Shown here one piece after another: positions 8,856-17,999 of a stretch of DNA of 64,000 nt. This stretch comes from an uncultured Planctomycetota bacterium (lineage in GTDB: Bacteria; Planctomycetota; Planctomycetia; Gemmatales; HRBIN36). The stretch covers positions 37,610 through 101,609 of the forward strand of contig CALFAY010000004.1 in assembly GCA_937944855.1 (NCBI GenBank), written 5' to 3'. The notes below the pieces were generated by a model, which worked only from the letters and a program-made list of their open reading frames with translations, was not told the DNA's origin and ran no database searches. Numbering within the stretch: position 1 is the first letter of the stretch; the number at the start of each line of letters is the position of its first letter. A program made the position numbers and the translations under genes.

Positions 8856-10508
8856 ATGTCCACTGCGACGGAACGATCTGCCAAAGAACGCTGGGAACAG
8901 GAAGTGGCACAGGCCATGTCAAGGCCGCAGCCGCCCACTACCGTCAGCGGCGTGCCCATCGAGCCGCTTTACACGCCCGAATCGCTGCCGGGGTTCGACT
9001 ACGATGCGGAACTCGGCTACCCTGGTCAGTATCCGTTCACCCGCGGCGTCCACGCGACCATGTACCGAGGACGCCTGTGGACCATGCGGCAGTTCGCCGG
9101 GTTCGGCACGCCCCGGCAGACCAATCAACGCTTCAAGTTCCTTCTGGAAAAAGGCCAGACCGGACTCAGCACCGCCTTCGACCTGCCGACGCTAATGGGG
9201 CTTGACAGCGACGACCCGCGGGCCGTTGGCGAGGTCGGTCGTCTTGGCGTTGCCGTTTCGACCCTGGACGACATCCGCCAATTGTACGATGGCATCGACC
9301 TGGAGCAGGTCTCGGTGTCAATGACGATCAATGCTCCTGCCATCGTCATCATGGCCTTCTATCTGGCCAATGCTCAGGACCGGGGCTGGGACTGGAAAAA
9401 ACTTCGGGGCACAATCCAGAACGACATCCTCAAGGAGTTCCACGCCCAGAACGAGTTCGTCTTCCCGCCGGAGCCTCACGTCCGCCTGGTCATCGACGTG
9501 ATCGAGTTCTGCACCCGGCATGTGCCGCAATGGAACCCGGTTTCGATCAGCGGGTATCACATCCGCGAGGCCGGCTCGACGGCGGTGCAAGAGTTGGCTT
9601 TCACCCTGGCGGACGGTTTCCATTACGTCGAGCAGACGATGGCCCGTGGTCTGGCCGTGGACGACTTCGCCGGCCGCCTCAGCTTCTTCTTCAACGCCCA
9701 CAATGACATCTTCGAGGAGGTGGCCAAGTACCGGGCGGCTCGGCAATTGTGGGCCGAGACCATGCGGCATACCTACGGTGCCCGCAAGGAGGCCTCGTGG
9801 AAGCTGCGGTTCCACTGCCAGACGGCCGGGTGTTCGCTCCAGGACAAGCAGCCGGAAGTCAACCTCATCCGCGTCGCCTACCAGGCCCTTGCGGGCGTGC
9901 TGGGGGGCTGCCAGTCTTTGCACACCAACAGCATGGACGAAACCCTGGCCTTGCCGACCGAACATGCCGTTACGCTGGCCTTGCGAACGCAGCAGGTTCT
10001 GGCCTACGAGACCGGGGTCACGAACACCGTGGATCCGTTGGGCGGCAGCTACTTCGTCGAAGCGTTGACTCGGCAGATGGCCGACGAAGCCCGACGTTAC
10101 TTCGACCGCCTCCAGCAGCAGGGCGGCGTCATTGCCGGCATCGAAAACGGCTTTTTCCGCCGGGAGATCGCGGAGGCGGCTTACGCCTACCAACGGGATG
10201 TGGATGCCGGTCGGAAGATCATCGTCGGCGTCAACGCCTTCACCGAAGCCGAGGAGAAGCCGATCGACATCTTGGTCATTGACGACACTGTGGAGAAGGA
10301 TCGGATCGCGGCCTTACGCGCCATCAAGGCTGCCCGGAGCAATGAGGAGGTGCGGCGGCATCTGGATGCCATTCGTCGCACCGCCGAAGCGGGTGAGAAT
10401 CTCATGCCGGTGCTGATCGAAGCGGCACGGGCGAGGGTGACGGTGGGCGAGGCCATCAACGCGATGGCTGATGTATTTGGTCGCTACGACGGTGCCGCCA
10501 AGTGGTGA
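8856..10508 (+). CDS. icmA: B12-dependent acyl-CoA mutase large subunit, isobutyryl-CoA mutase type
   Basis: 550 residues forming only the substrate-binding TIM barrel; the B12 domain is a separate gene 10 nt downstream. The family is clear from FAGFGTPRQTN, GLSTAFDLPT, GTIQNDILKEF, SISGYHIREAGST and SLHTNSMDETLALPT. The two residues that distinguish substrate class read Phe80 (RQF; Tyr89 in methylmalonyl-CoA mutase) and Gln198 (in KEFHAQNE; Arg207 in methylmalonyl-CoA mutase). This is the isobutyryl-CoA mutase pattern, and the split 550 + 136 residue format matches Streptomyces IcmA/IcmB. Automated annotation would probably call it methylmalonyl-CoA mutase. A GTG at 8844 is an alternative start; the ATG at 8856 with GAGAG just upstream is preferred. 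Confidence 0.85.
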   Translation: MSTATERSAKERWEQEVAQAMSRPQPPTTVSGVPIEPLYTPESLPGFDYDAELGYPGQYPFTRGVHATMYRGRLWTMRQFAGFGTPRQTNQRFKFLLEKGQTGLSTAFDLPTLMGLDSDDPRAVGEVGRLGVAVSTLDDIRQLYDGIDLEQVSVSMTINAPAIVIMAFYLANAQDRGWDWKKLRGTIQNDILKEFHAQNEFVFPPEPHVRLVIDVIEFCTRHVPQWNPVSISGYHIREAGSTAVQELAFTLADGFHYVEQTMARGLAVDDFAGRLSFFFNAHNDIFEEVAKYRAARQLWAETMRHTYGARKEASWKLRFHCQTAGCSLQDKQPEVNLIRVAYQALAGVLGGCQSLHTNSMDETLALPTEHAVTLALRTQQVLAYETGVTNTVDPLGGSYFVEALTRQMADEARRYFDRLQQQGGVIAGIENGFFRREIAEAAYAYQRDVDAGRKIIVGVNAFTEAEEKPIDILVIDDTVEKDRIAALRAIKAARSNEEVRRHLDAIRRTAEAGENLMPVLIEAARARVTVGEAINAMADVFGRYDGAAKW

Positions 10509-10518
10509 ATCCGAGATC

Positions 10519-10929
10519 ATGGACAAACCTCCCGTTCGCATCGTGCTGGCAAAGATCGGTTTGGACGGCCATGACCGGGGCATCAAGGTCGTGGCTCGTG
10601 GCTTGCGGGATGCCGGTTTTCACGTAATCTACGCCGGGCTGTGGCAGACCCCCGAATCCGTCGTGCGGACCGTAGCTGACGAGGACGCTGACTGGCTCGG
10701 CCTCAGCATCTTGAGCGGCGCCCACATGACTTTGGTGCCACGTGTCCTGCACTTGCTGCGTCAGGCCGGTCTGGAACACGTCGGCGTGATCGTGGGCGGC
10801 ATCATTCCGGAAAGCGACGTACCTAAACTTCTGGAACTGGGCGTGGCTCGCGTCTTCGGTCCCGGAACGCCGATCCCGGAGATCGTCGAGTTTCTCCGGG
10901 GAAGAACGCCTGCGCCCTCAGCTTCGTGA
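10519..10929 (+). CDS. icmB: B12-binding small subunit of acyl-CoA mutase
   Basis: 136 residues that form a stand-alone cobalamin-binding Rossmann domain. The base-off/His-on signature is present: GLDGHDRGIKV (Asp-x-His-x-x-Gly, His as lower cobalt ligand), SILSGAHMTL and GGIIPESD. The length equals that of Streptomyces IcmB. It should pair with the large subunit encoded 10 nt upstream to make an adenosylcobalamin-dependent carbon-skeleton mutase. A frame open from 10471 overlaps the large-subunit gene and has no family similarity before MDKPPVRIVLAKIG, so the ATG at 10519 is used. Confidence 0.9.
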   Translation: MDKPPVRIVLAKIGLDGHDRGIKVVARGLRDAGFHVIYAGLWQTPESVVRTVADEDADWLGLSILSGAHMTLVPRVLHLLRQAGLEHVGVIVGGIIPESDVPKLLELGVARVFGPGTPIPEIVEFLRGRTPAPSAS

Positions 10930-10949
10930 GCTTATGCGAGTGACTCTTC

Positions 10950-11915
10950 ATGGGGAATCGGCAAGAGATCCGCGAGTTGTGTCAGCGCTTCGCCGCCCAT
11001 GACCGTCAGGCTCTGTCTCGATTGCTGACCTTGGCTTCCCGGGGAGAGCAGCTGGAAGAGATTCGGCATCTGGTGGGGGCGGCCCGGGCAGCGCCTTTGG
11101 ACGGCCAACGGGGAAGCCCGAGCCGACGGGTTGTCGCCATCACCGGCAGTCCGGGAGTCGGCAAAAGCACCCTGGTCGGCCGATTGATCGAGGTTTTGCG
11201 ACATCAGGGCAGCAGCGTGGCCGTGCTGGCTTGCGATCCGCAGAGTCCGCTTACCGGCGGGGCCTTGCTGGGCGACCGTTTCCGTATGCCGTCCCGCCCC
11301 GAGGATCCGCAGGTCTTTATCCGCAGCCTGGCGACGCCAGGAGGCCGGGGAGCAATCCCCGAACACATTGATCTGATGGTCGCCCTGCTGCAAGCCTTCG
11401 GCTTCGCCTGGGTCATTCTGGAAACCGTCGGTGCCGGTCAGGGGGAAACCGCGGTCAGGCATGTAGCCGATGTCGTCGTGCTTCTGGTCCAACCGGAGGC
11501 GGGGGACGACATCCAATGGGAAAAAGCCGGGCTGTTCGAGGTCGCCGATCTGATCGTCGTCCACAAGGCCGATCTGCCCGGAGCGGACAAGGTCGAAGCC
11601 CAGATTCGCACCCTGGTCAACCTTCCCGGCTGCCGGGAAGTGCCCGTGCTGCGGGTCAGTTCGCACCAAAAGGAAGGGCTTGAGGAACTGGTGAAGCAGA
11701 TCGAGATCCTCGCCAGCCAGTCGCGGACCTCGGCAAGTTCGGCGAAGGCCCGGCTGCGTGATCTGTTGCGGGAGCGGTTTGTTCAGGCATTCGAGCAACT
11801 GGGAGGCCAGGCAGAGGAGTTGGTGCGCGGCTGGGAAGAGGGCAGGTTGAGCGACGAGGAAGTATTCGCCGAGGTCATCGAGCGGATGGCCTCGTCATCC
11901 CCGTCGGCAAATTGA
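10950..11915 (+). CDS. MeaB/MeaI-type GTPase chaperone of the acyl-CoA mutase
   Basis: 321 residues of the MeaB/ArgK G3E family. These proteins gate cofactor loading and protect B12 mutases. Visible motifs are Walker A GSPGVGKST (66-74), DPQSPLTGGALLGDR, the glutamate switch ETVGAGQGE and GDDIQWEKAGLFEVAD. The guanine-specificity motif usually written NKxD reads HKAD at 205-208 (codon at 11562), an unusual change. The gene follows the small subunit by 20 nt and is the last of the four-gene unit, so its client is almost certainly the mutase. It was once called ArgK (arginine kinase), which is not its function. Confidence 0.88.
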   Translation: MGNRQEIRELCQRFAAHDRQALSRLLTLASRGEQLEEIRHLVGAARAAPLDGQRGSPSRRVVAITGSPGVGKSTLVGRLIEVLRHQGSSVAVLACDPQSPLTGGALLGDRFRMPSRPEDPQVFIRSLATPGGRGAIPEHIDLMVALLQAFGFAWVILETVGAGQGETAVRHVADVVVLLVQPEAGDDIQWEKAGLFEVADLIVVHKADLPGADKVEAQIRTLVNLPGCREVPVLRVSSHQKEGLEELVKQIEILASQSRTSASSAKARLRDLLRERFVQAFEQLGGQAEELVRGWEEGRLSDEEVFAEVIERMASSSPSAN

Positions 11916-11932
11916 GCACGGACGGCAAAGAA

Positions 11933-11958
11933 AGCCGCGTCGGCGATCTTTCGCGGCT
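11933..11958 (+). terminator. Hairpin after the mutase operon
   Basis: A 7-bp GC-rich stem (AGCCGCG/CGCGGCT) with a 12-nt loop starts 18 nt after the G-protein stop codon. Only a short T-poor tail follows (ATTGTT), so it is a weak intrinsic terminator candidate. Confidence 0.35.
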
Positions 11959-11959
11959 A

Positions 11960-11987
11960 TTGTTCGGTCGAGCAGGACTGTTACACT
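11960..11987 (+). promoter_or_regulatory. Candidate promoter for the beta-propeller gene
   Basis: TTGTTC at 11960-11965 and TACACT at 11982-11987 are separated by 16 nt, about 60 nt before the start at 12048. The -35 matches 4 of 6 and the -10 matches 4 of 6. It follows directly on the operon-end hairpin, which fits a new transcription unit. Confidence 0.4.
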
Positions 11988-12047
11988 CAGAAAAGAGGCC
12001 TCCCGGCGGGCTTCGGTACGGTGGTCGTGGTCGTCATGGGGTCCGTC

Positions 12048-13352
12048 ATGCGTATCGCTGTCTGTGGTCTTGTTGCTCTGTTGGGAGGGAGCTTGGTTTC
12101 CTTGGGACAGTTGCCGGTTTTGAGCCGGCCCCAGCTTCCTGATTCCGCTCTGCTTCAGAAAATGGGACTGCGGCAGCGATGGGCGACTGTCGTGCCCGTG
12201 GACGGCACCCGCGACCGGGTGGACTATGCCCAAGTCTTCGGGACCCAAGTCCTGATTCAGAACACCAGCGGCTTGGTGACGGCCCTGGATGGGGAAACTG
12301 GCAAGCGGCAGTGGACGATCACTCTAGGTCAACCTTATCGCAGCCAACACCTGCCCGCCGCAGGCAATAAGCACACATTCTGCATCCTGTCCGGACTGAC
12401 CGTGTATGGCGTCGACCGTCAGACCGGTCTGGTTGCATGGTCGATGCGGTCGCCGGGGGTTCCGTCGGCCCCGATCGGCATGGATGAATCGCGCTTTTAC
12501 CTGGCCACGACGGATGGCGAGGTGTACGCCTACGTCCTTCCACTGTCGGCCCGAGCCTTCGCCGAGCAGTTCGGCGGTCAGGAAAAAGGAACAGGCGACT
12601 ATCAAAGCATTGATCCTGTCACCAATCCGACCTCGATTCGGACGCCGCTTAAGCTCTGGGACTTTCAGACCAATTACCAGGTGGTTCAGGCTCCGGTTCC
12701 GCTCTCGACCCACGTCGTTTTTGCCAACCGGGCCGGGGTGCTTTACAGTTTTCAACGGGACGTCAATCAACTGGCGGATCGGTTCTACAGCCGGGCGGCG
12801 ATCACTGCTCCGATCAGTCATGTGGGTGACGACATCTACGTCGCTTCCCAGGATTACACCGTGTACAACTTCGAGGTCGTAGGCGGCCAGCTCAGCGAGC
12901 GCTGGGAGACCACCATCCACAGCCGCATTCTGGAAAAGCCGATCGTCATCGGCCCCGAGGTGTATGTAGTCGGACTGGACCAGGGCATGTTCTGTCTGGA
13001 CCGCGGCGACGGCTCGATCCGCTGGCGGCAGAATGAAGCGGCGCAGTTTCTGGCCGCCAGCAAGCGTCTGGTATTCGCTGCCGACCGCTACGGCAATACG
13101 CTCTGCCTTGACCGCGTCAAAGGCCGCGTGCTGGACAGCTGGAACTCGCGGGGCTGGGGTCATCGCGTCGTGAACGAAGACACGGACCGGCTTTACCTGG
13201 TCAACCATGATGGCCTGGTGATCTGCCTGCATGATCTGGATCGGGAGTACGCTCAGCCGTACTTCCATAACGCTCGTCCGGCTCCTCAAGGCAAACCCGC
13301 TAAGCAAGGCGACCGTGCGGGGGCCGACGACACTAAGCCGGGCGACCAGTGA
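12048..13352 (+). CDS. Secreted PQQ-type beta-propeller repeat protein
   Basis: 434 residues starting MRIAVCGLVALLGG, a signal peptide that ends near residue 20. Blade motifs recur: LDGETGKRQWTI, VDRQTGLVAWSM, LDRGDGSIRWRQ and LDRVKGRVLDSW, each with a tryptophan docking position. The C-terminal 25 residues are Lys/Asp/Gly-rich and probably disordered. In-frame starts at 12036 (ATG) and 12021 (GTG) are possible, but the signal peptide fits best from 12048. Its function is not determinable beyond a binding or scaffold role outside the cytoplasmic membrane; BamB-like assembly factors share this fold. It is the second such protein in the window and is not a close copy of the one at 1184. Confidence 0.82.
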   Translation: MRIAVCGLVALLGGSLVSLGQLPVLSRPQLPDSALLQKMGLRQRWATVVPVDGTRDRVDYAQVFGTQVLIQNTSGLVTALDGETGKRQWTITLGQPYRSQHLPAAGNKHTFCILSGLTVYGVDRQTGLVAWSMRSPGVPSAPIGMDESRFYLATTDGEVYAYVLPLSARAFAEQFGGQEKGTGDYQSIDPVTNPTSIRTPLKLWDFQTNYQVVQAPVPLSTHVVFANRAGVLYSFQRDVNQLADRFYSRAAITAPISHVGDDIYVASQDYTVYNFEVVGGQLSERWETTIHSRILEKPIVIGPEVYVVGLDQGMFCLDRGDGSIRWRQNEAAQFLAASKRLVFAADRYGNTLCLDRVKGRVLDSWNSRGWGHRVVNEDTDRLYLVNHDGLVICLHDLDREYAQPYFHNARPAPQGKPAKQGDRAGADDTKPGDQ

Positions 13353-13405
13353 TCGCTCCCCACATCGCGCCCTTGAGCGGGCGGGGCATCTGAGACTCTC
13401 TTTGC

Positions 13406-15043
13406 ATGAAATACTGGCGATGGACGGCCGGTTTCGTCCTGTTTCTTCTGGCCGGTCTGCCCCTCCTGATGCCCCTGGATGCACTGCGGCGGTTTCCCGA
13501 GAGTTGGAGGGTTTGGGCCGAGGCCGATCGGATCACGGGCCTTGCGACCACCAGTGCCGCCTTGTGCCTCGGCTCAGCCCTGCTGTCAGTGTCAGGGGGG
13601 TTGATCCTCGGAACGCTTCTGTTCAAGACCGATCTGCCAGGTCGGCGTCTGGCTCAAGGCGTGCTTATTCTGACCGCCTTTGTGCCACTGCCGCTGGTGA
13701 CGACGGCCTGTCAGATGGGCTTCCGCACCCTGTTGCCCATTGCCGTGGGTTCGGTCTGGCCTTCCGGACTCGGACCCGCCATCCTGATCCACGGCTTGCT
13801 CGGCCTGCCCTGGTGTGCGGTCACCATCGGTTTGGGCCTGCGGTGGGTGGAGCCGGAACTGGAAGAAGACGGTCTGCTTTGCCTGTCGCCGACACAGGTC
13901 TTTTTGCGGGTCACGCTCCGGCGCGCTATGCCCTTCACGATGCTGGCCGGCCTGGTGACGGCGTTGACGGCCTGGAATGAGATGGCTGTCACCGACTTCG
14001 CTCGCGTCCGCACCTTCGCCGAGGAAGTGTATTTGCAATTTCAGGGCGGAGGTCTGGACGAACGGGCCAGGGCGGCGGCCGCAACCCTGCCGTTTGTGGT
14101 GGCAGTCGCCGTCGTAACGGTGGTTCTCGTCTCCTGGTGGCGTACTGCCTTGCCGGAAGCGAGGATGTTCGCAAGGCCGCCTCGGTTGTTCCGCCTGGGG
14201 CCTTGGCGTTGGCCGACGGCGGTCGCCACCTATGGCCTGGGGCTGGCGGTCCTGACCCCGTTGCTGTCCGGACTACTCTTGCGTGCCGGCCTTCGCTACG
14301 CGACCGCAGACCACCCGGGCGACCCGATCTGGGACGGGTGGTTGTTGTTGGGCCGCTACTGCCAAGAGTGGGTGCGGCAACGGGACTTGCTTTTTGCCAG
14401 CGGCATGATGGCTGCCGGGACCGGACTGGCGACGGCCTTCATCGCCCTCTTCTTCGCCTGGCTCAGCCGGGGCAGCGTGATTTTCGACCGCTTTGTCTGG
14501 TTGGCCGCGGCCGCGCTGTGGGCCATTCCCGGACCACTTCTGGGCATCGGTTGGCTCGATCTGGTCCAGCGGCTTTTGGAACTGCCGGGCGGGGGCCTGG
14601 TGCGATTGTTGCTTTACGAGCGGCCGTCTCCCTTGCCGAACATCTGGGTCTGCACCATCCGGTTTATGCCGATTGCCCTGGCAGTCTTATGGCCTTTGGT
14701 GCGTCTGATTCCCCGGGAACTCGAGGATGCCGCGGCGGTGGATGGTCTGGGGCCGCTGGGCCGGTTCCGTCGCGTCATCGTGCCCTTAACCGTCTGGCCC
14801 GTGGTCTGGACCGCTCTGATCGTCGCAGCCTTGACGTTGGGAGAGATCAGCGCCTCGAAGCTGACCGCCACGCCGGGCTTCACACCGCTGGCCCATCACA
14901 TCTTTCAGCAGATGCACGCCAGTGCCGACGCTGAGCTGGCCGCCTTGACCCTGGTTATGCTGACGCTCGTCGCCGCGGGGGGCGGTGCCGTTGTTCTGCT
15001 CCTGCCCCGTCTGCGTCGGGACGCCGCTCGATGGGCCGAATAG
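13406..15043 (+). CDS. Two-module ABC transporter permease (iron/thiamine FbpB-ThiP type)
   Basis: 545 residues with about twelve hydrophobic segments arranged as two tandem permease modules. Each module carries an EAA-type loop that contacts the ATPase: EEDGLLCLSPTQVFLRV near residue 155 and LEDAAAVDGLGPLGRFRR near 435. This fused architecture is that of ferric-iron (FbpB/SfuB) and thiamine (ThiP) importers. No periplasmic binding protein or ATPase gene lies next to it. It therefore either works with subunits encoded elsewhere or has been separated from its operon. The neighbour downstream is a copper ATPase. Substrate unknown. Confidence 0.8.
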   Translation: MKYWRWTAGFVLFLLAGLPLLMPLDALRRFPESWRVWAEADRITGLATTSAALCLGSALLSVSGGLILGTLLFKTDLPGRRLAQGVLILTAFVPLPLVTTACQMGFRTLLPIAVGSVWPSGLGPAILIHGLLGLPWCAVTIGLGLRWVEPELEEDGLLCLSPTQVFLRVTLRRAMPFTMLAGLVTALTAWNEMAVTDFARVRTFAEEVYLQFQGGGLDERARAAAATLPFVVAVAVVTVVLVSWWRTALPEARMFARPPRLFRLGPWRWPTAVATYGLGLAVLTPLLSGLLLRAGLRYATADHPGDPIWDGWLLLGRYCQEWVRQRDLLFASGMMAAGTGLATAFIALFFAWLSRGSVIFDRFVWLAAAALWAIPGPLLGIGWLDLVQRLLELPGGGLVRLLLYERPSPLPNIWVCTIRFMPIALAVLWPLVRLIPRELEDAAAVDGLGPLGRFRRVIVPLTVWPVVWTALIVAALTLGEISASKLTATPGFTPLAHHIFQQMHASADAELAALTLVMLTLVAAGGGAVVLLLPRLRRDAARWAE

Positions 15044-15098
15044 GAAAGTCTGAAACGCTCTCCAACAACCACGGCCTCCGCATCTCGGGGAGACTGCC

Positions 15099-17348
15099 AT
15101 GTACAGGGCGTCGCCGGGCGGTTCGCAGACCTTGATCGTGAAGGGCATGCACTGCGCTTCCTGTGTGGCTCGCGTGGAGCAGGCCCTCAAGTCGGTGCCG
15201 GGAGTGGCCGACGCCTCGGTGAATCTGGCCCTGGGTCGGGCCGAGGTCCGCTTCGCTGACAAGCCGCCTCCGCTTGAACAGCTGACCGCTGCCGTCGCTC
15301 GGGCGGGATACGCCGCCACCCCGGCTGCCCAGCCCAGTCAAGAACCGTCTCCACCAGCCGATCGGTTACTCGCTTCGCTGCAACGACGTTTCGTCGTTTC
15401 CTTGATCCTGACGCTCCCCGTCTTCGTGATTTCCATGCTCCATATGCTGCCCGGAATGCCGGAGATCACTTTTCCCTCCCGCGATCTGGTGTTTCTGGTT
15501 TTAGCGACGCCTGTGCAGTTCTGGGCCGGCTGGCCGTTTCTGAGCGGCGCATTTCGTGTCCTCCTTCGCGGTTCCGCGGATATGAACACCCTCATCGCCC
15601 TGGGAACCCTATCCGCCTACGGTTACAGTGCGGTTGTCACGCTGGCCCATCCCGACACGTCTCACGGCGAACACGTCTGGTTTGAGGCCCAAATGGTGAT
15701 CATTACCTTGGTGTTGGCCGGGAGGCTCCTGGAGGAACGGGCCAAGGCGCGTGCGTCCCAAGCCATCCGGGGTCTGATGGCCATGCAGCCCCCCACGGCC
15801 CGCATCGTTCGTAACGGAAGTGAAGTGGAAATCCCCGTGGAGAGTGTCGTGGTCGGCGACATCGTCAGCATCCGCCCCGGAGAACGCATCCCGACGGATG
15901 GCATCGTCCTGGAGGGACAAAGCGCCGTCGATGAATCGTTGCTGACCGGAGAACCGATGCCCGTGACCAAACGTCCGGGAGACGCCGTCTTTGGCGGAAC
16001 CCTGAACACGACCGGAGCGTTTCGCTTTCGAGCGGAAAGAGTCGGTCGGGAAACGCTGCTGGTCCAGATCATCACCCTGGTGCATCAGGCCCAGACGACC
16101 AAGGCACCGGTCGAACGTCTGGCGGATCGAGTCAGCGCGGTCTTCGTGCCGGTCGTCGTGGTCATCGCCACGGCAGCGGGCTTGGCGTGGTTCGCTTACG
16201 GCCAATGGCAAAACTCCTCCGCCTTGGAACCGGCCCTGCGCGCGTTCGTGACCACGCTCATCATCGCCTGTCCGTGCGCTCTCGGCCTGGCCACGCCGAC
16301 CGCGATCCTGGTGGGTACTGGACGGGGAGCGCAACTTGGGATTCTGATTCGGGGAGGGGAGGCCCTGGAGGCCGCGGGACGGATTGACCTCGTCCTGTTG
16401 GACAAGACAGGCACCCTGACTGTCGGGAGGCCGACGGTAGTCGCCGTCGTGCCGCTCGGTGGCCTGTCCGGGTCGGAATTGCTTCGCCTGGCCGCTTCCA
16501 TCGAACAGCGTTCAGAGCATCCCTTGGCCAGCGCGCTTGGGGAACGGGCCAGATCGGAGCAGTTGGTCCTGGACTCCCCGGAAGAATTCGAGGCACTGCC
16601 CGGTCTTGGCGTCGTGGGCAGCGTCCATGGCCGTCGATACGCGATCGGGAACATCGGGCTGATGGATCAGCGGGGAGCCAATCTAGAACCTTCAGTGCGG
16701 CAACTGCTCGAACAGTTCGCCGCCGACGGCCGAACGCCCATTCTGGTGGCTGAGGAAGCAGGCACGCCGGGTTCCCGGATCACGATTCTCGGCGTCCTCG
16801 CCGTGGCTGACCCGATTCGGGAAGGCAGCCGCGAAGCCGTCGCCGCCTTGCAGGCTATGGGGCTGGAGGTCTGGATGGTGACTGGCGATCACATTCAGAC
16901 GGCCCAGGCCGTTGCCGAACGACTCGGTATCGCCAAGGTCATCGCCGAAGTGCTTCCGACTCGCAAGGCCGAGGTGGTCCGCCAGATCCAGGACACAGGG
17001 AAAAAAGTGGCGATGGTGGGAGATGGCCTCAACGACGCCCCGGCGCTGGCTCAGGCTGACCTGGGCATCGCCATCGGGGCTGGAGCGGATGTGGCCCTGG
17101 AGGCTTCGGATATTACCTTGGTTCGGAGCGATCCCCGGGACATCGTCACGGCGATACGCCTGGCTCGCCATACGCTGAGAACCATTCGCCAAAACCTGTT
17201 TTTCGCTTTCGTGTACAACTGTCTCGCCATCCCGCTTGCCGCGGCCAACCTGGTCAACCCGATGATCGGCTCCGCAGCGATGGCTCTCAGTTCCGTTTCC
17301 GTAGTCTCCAACAGCCTCAGACTGCGGCATTTCGGCGAGACGCGATGA
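15099..17348 (+). CDS. copA: Cu(I)-translocating P1B-type ATPase
   Basis: 749 residues. An N-terminal heavy-metal-associated domain has the GMHCASC metal site (C19, C22). The core contains the actuator TGEP, the transmembrane CPC (391-393), the phosphorylated D435 in DKTGTLT, the HP dipeptide in SEHPLAS and [10 protein letters not shown]. The last two membrane segments carry YN (YNCLAIP) and MALSSVS, the residues that define the Cu(I)-exporting P1B-1 subgroup. It should pump Cu+ out of the cytoplasm. The start at 15099 has GGGGAG 6 nt upstream. No CueR/CsoR-type regulator is adjacent. Confidence 0.93.
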   Translation: MYRASPGGSQTLIVKGMHCASCVARVEQALKSVPGVADASVNLALGRAEVRFADKPPPLEQLTAAVARAGYAATPAAQPSQEPSPPADRLLASLQRRFVVSLILTLPVFVISMLHMLPGMPEITFPSRDLVFLVLATPVQFWAGWPFLSGAFRVLLRGSADMNTLIALGTLSAYGYSAVVTLAHPDTSHGEHVWFEAQMVIITLVLAGRLLEERAKARASQAIRGLMAMQPPTARIVRNGSEVEIPVESVVVGDIVSIRPGERIPTDGIVLEGQSAVDESLLTGEPMPVTKRPGDAVFGGTLNTTGAFRFRAERVGRETLLVQIITLVHQAQTTKAPVERLADRVSAVFVPVVVVIATAAGLAWFAYGQWQNSSALEPALRAFVTTLIIACPCALGLATPTAILVGTGRGAQLGILIRGGEALEAAGRIDLVLLDKTGTLTVGRPTVVAVVPLGGLSGSELLRLAASIEQRSEHPLASALGERARSEQLVLDSPEEFEALPGLGVVGSVHGRRYAIGNIGLMDQRGANLEPSVRQLLEQFAADGRTPILVAEEAGTPGSRITILGVLAVADPIREGSREAVAALQAMGLEVWMVTGDHIQTAQAVAERLGIAKVIAEVLPTRKAEVVRQIQDTGKKVAMVGDGLNDAPALAQADLGIAIGAGADVALEASDITLVRSDPRDIVTAIRLARHTLRTIRQNLFFAFVYNCLAIPLAAANLVNPMIGSAAMALSSVSVVSNSLRLRHFGETR

Positions 17349-17999
17349 GTTTTGCCGTCCTTCCGCGTTGCAAGTTCGTCCCAAGGAATGTAAAAAAGAA
17401 CACTGAACATACGGATACACCATGGGCCGGTGTCGATTTTCCTCGAACTTTTCCAGAGTAATCCTACGAATGCAACTGATTCACCTATTGAGACTTGAGA
17501 TGAAAACAAGAGCCGATTGAAAGGGAAAAACCCCGATGTCGAGAGCGATTTGGTCCACGACTTGCGAGAACTTTTCCCCGAGGAACGAGACAATTATCCG
17601 TGCTCGGAGGAGAGCCAGAAGACCAATGCGAACGCCTGATCCAAAACCTTTCCCGACATGGAACTTTCTTCAAAAAGAATGTGACCAAAAACGCTGGGAG
17701 GCTGAATCCGAGAGGGAGGAACTTCCGTCTAATTGATAGCAATTCTCAATTCTATCGGCAGGTTGGGACGAAAACTTGAGCGTTTTGTGCAATTTTCGGT
17801 TCCCAAGTGCGTATTAGAGTTAGGGAAGTGCGGGTTGTCGGAGCCGTAGGCAGTCGGTTCTAAGCGCTAGAGGCATTTGAGAGATTTAGTAACCGGGACG
17901 AGAAGTCGGGCGACGGACGGTAAAGGACATGCCGTCCGGAACAGGGCAACCAGCGGTTCACGACGAGCGCTGCGTGGCCCACAAAGGAGTAGGCTGGCG
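17349..17999. other. 651-nt gap of lower GC before the sigma factor gene
   Basis: This stretch is clearly richer in A and T than its neighbours. It holds only short frames, for example 66 codons at 17536-17736 whose translation (Arg/Pro-rich) resembles nothing I know. It presumably carries the promoter and leader of the sigma gene, but no convincing -35/-10 pair was found. The composition shift could also mean a decayed gene. Confidence 0.4.

Noticed and set aside
8856..10508. Methylmalonyl-CoA mutase
   Set aside because: The large subunit lacks the substrate-carboxylate Arg and the Tyr of that enzyme; Phe80 and Gln198 fit isobutyryl-CoA mutase better.
17776..17817. Promoter TTGAGC/TATTAG before the sigma gene
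   Set aside because: The spacing is 30 nt; no acceptable -35/-10 combination exists there.
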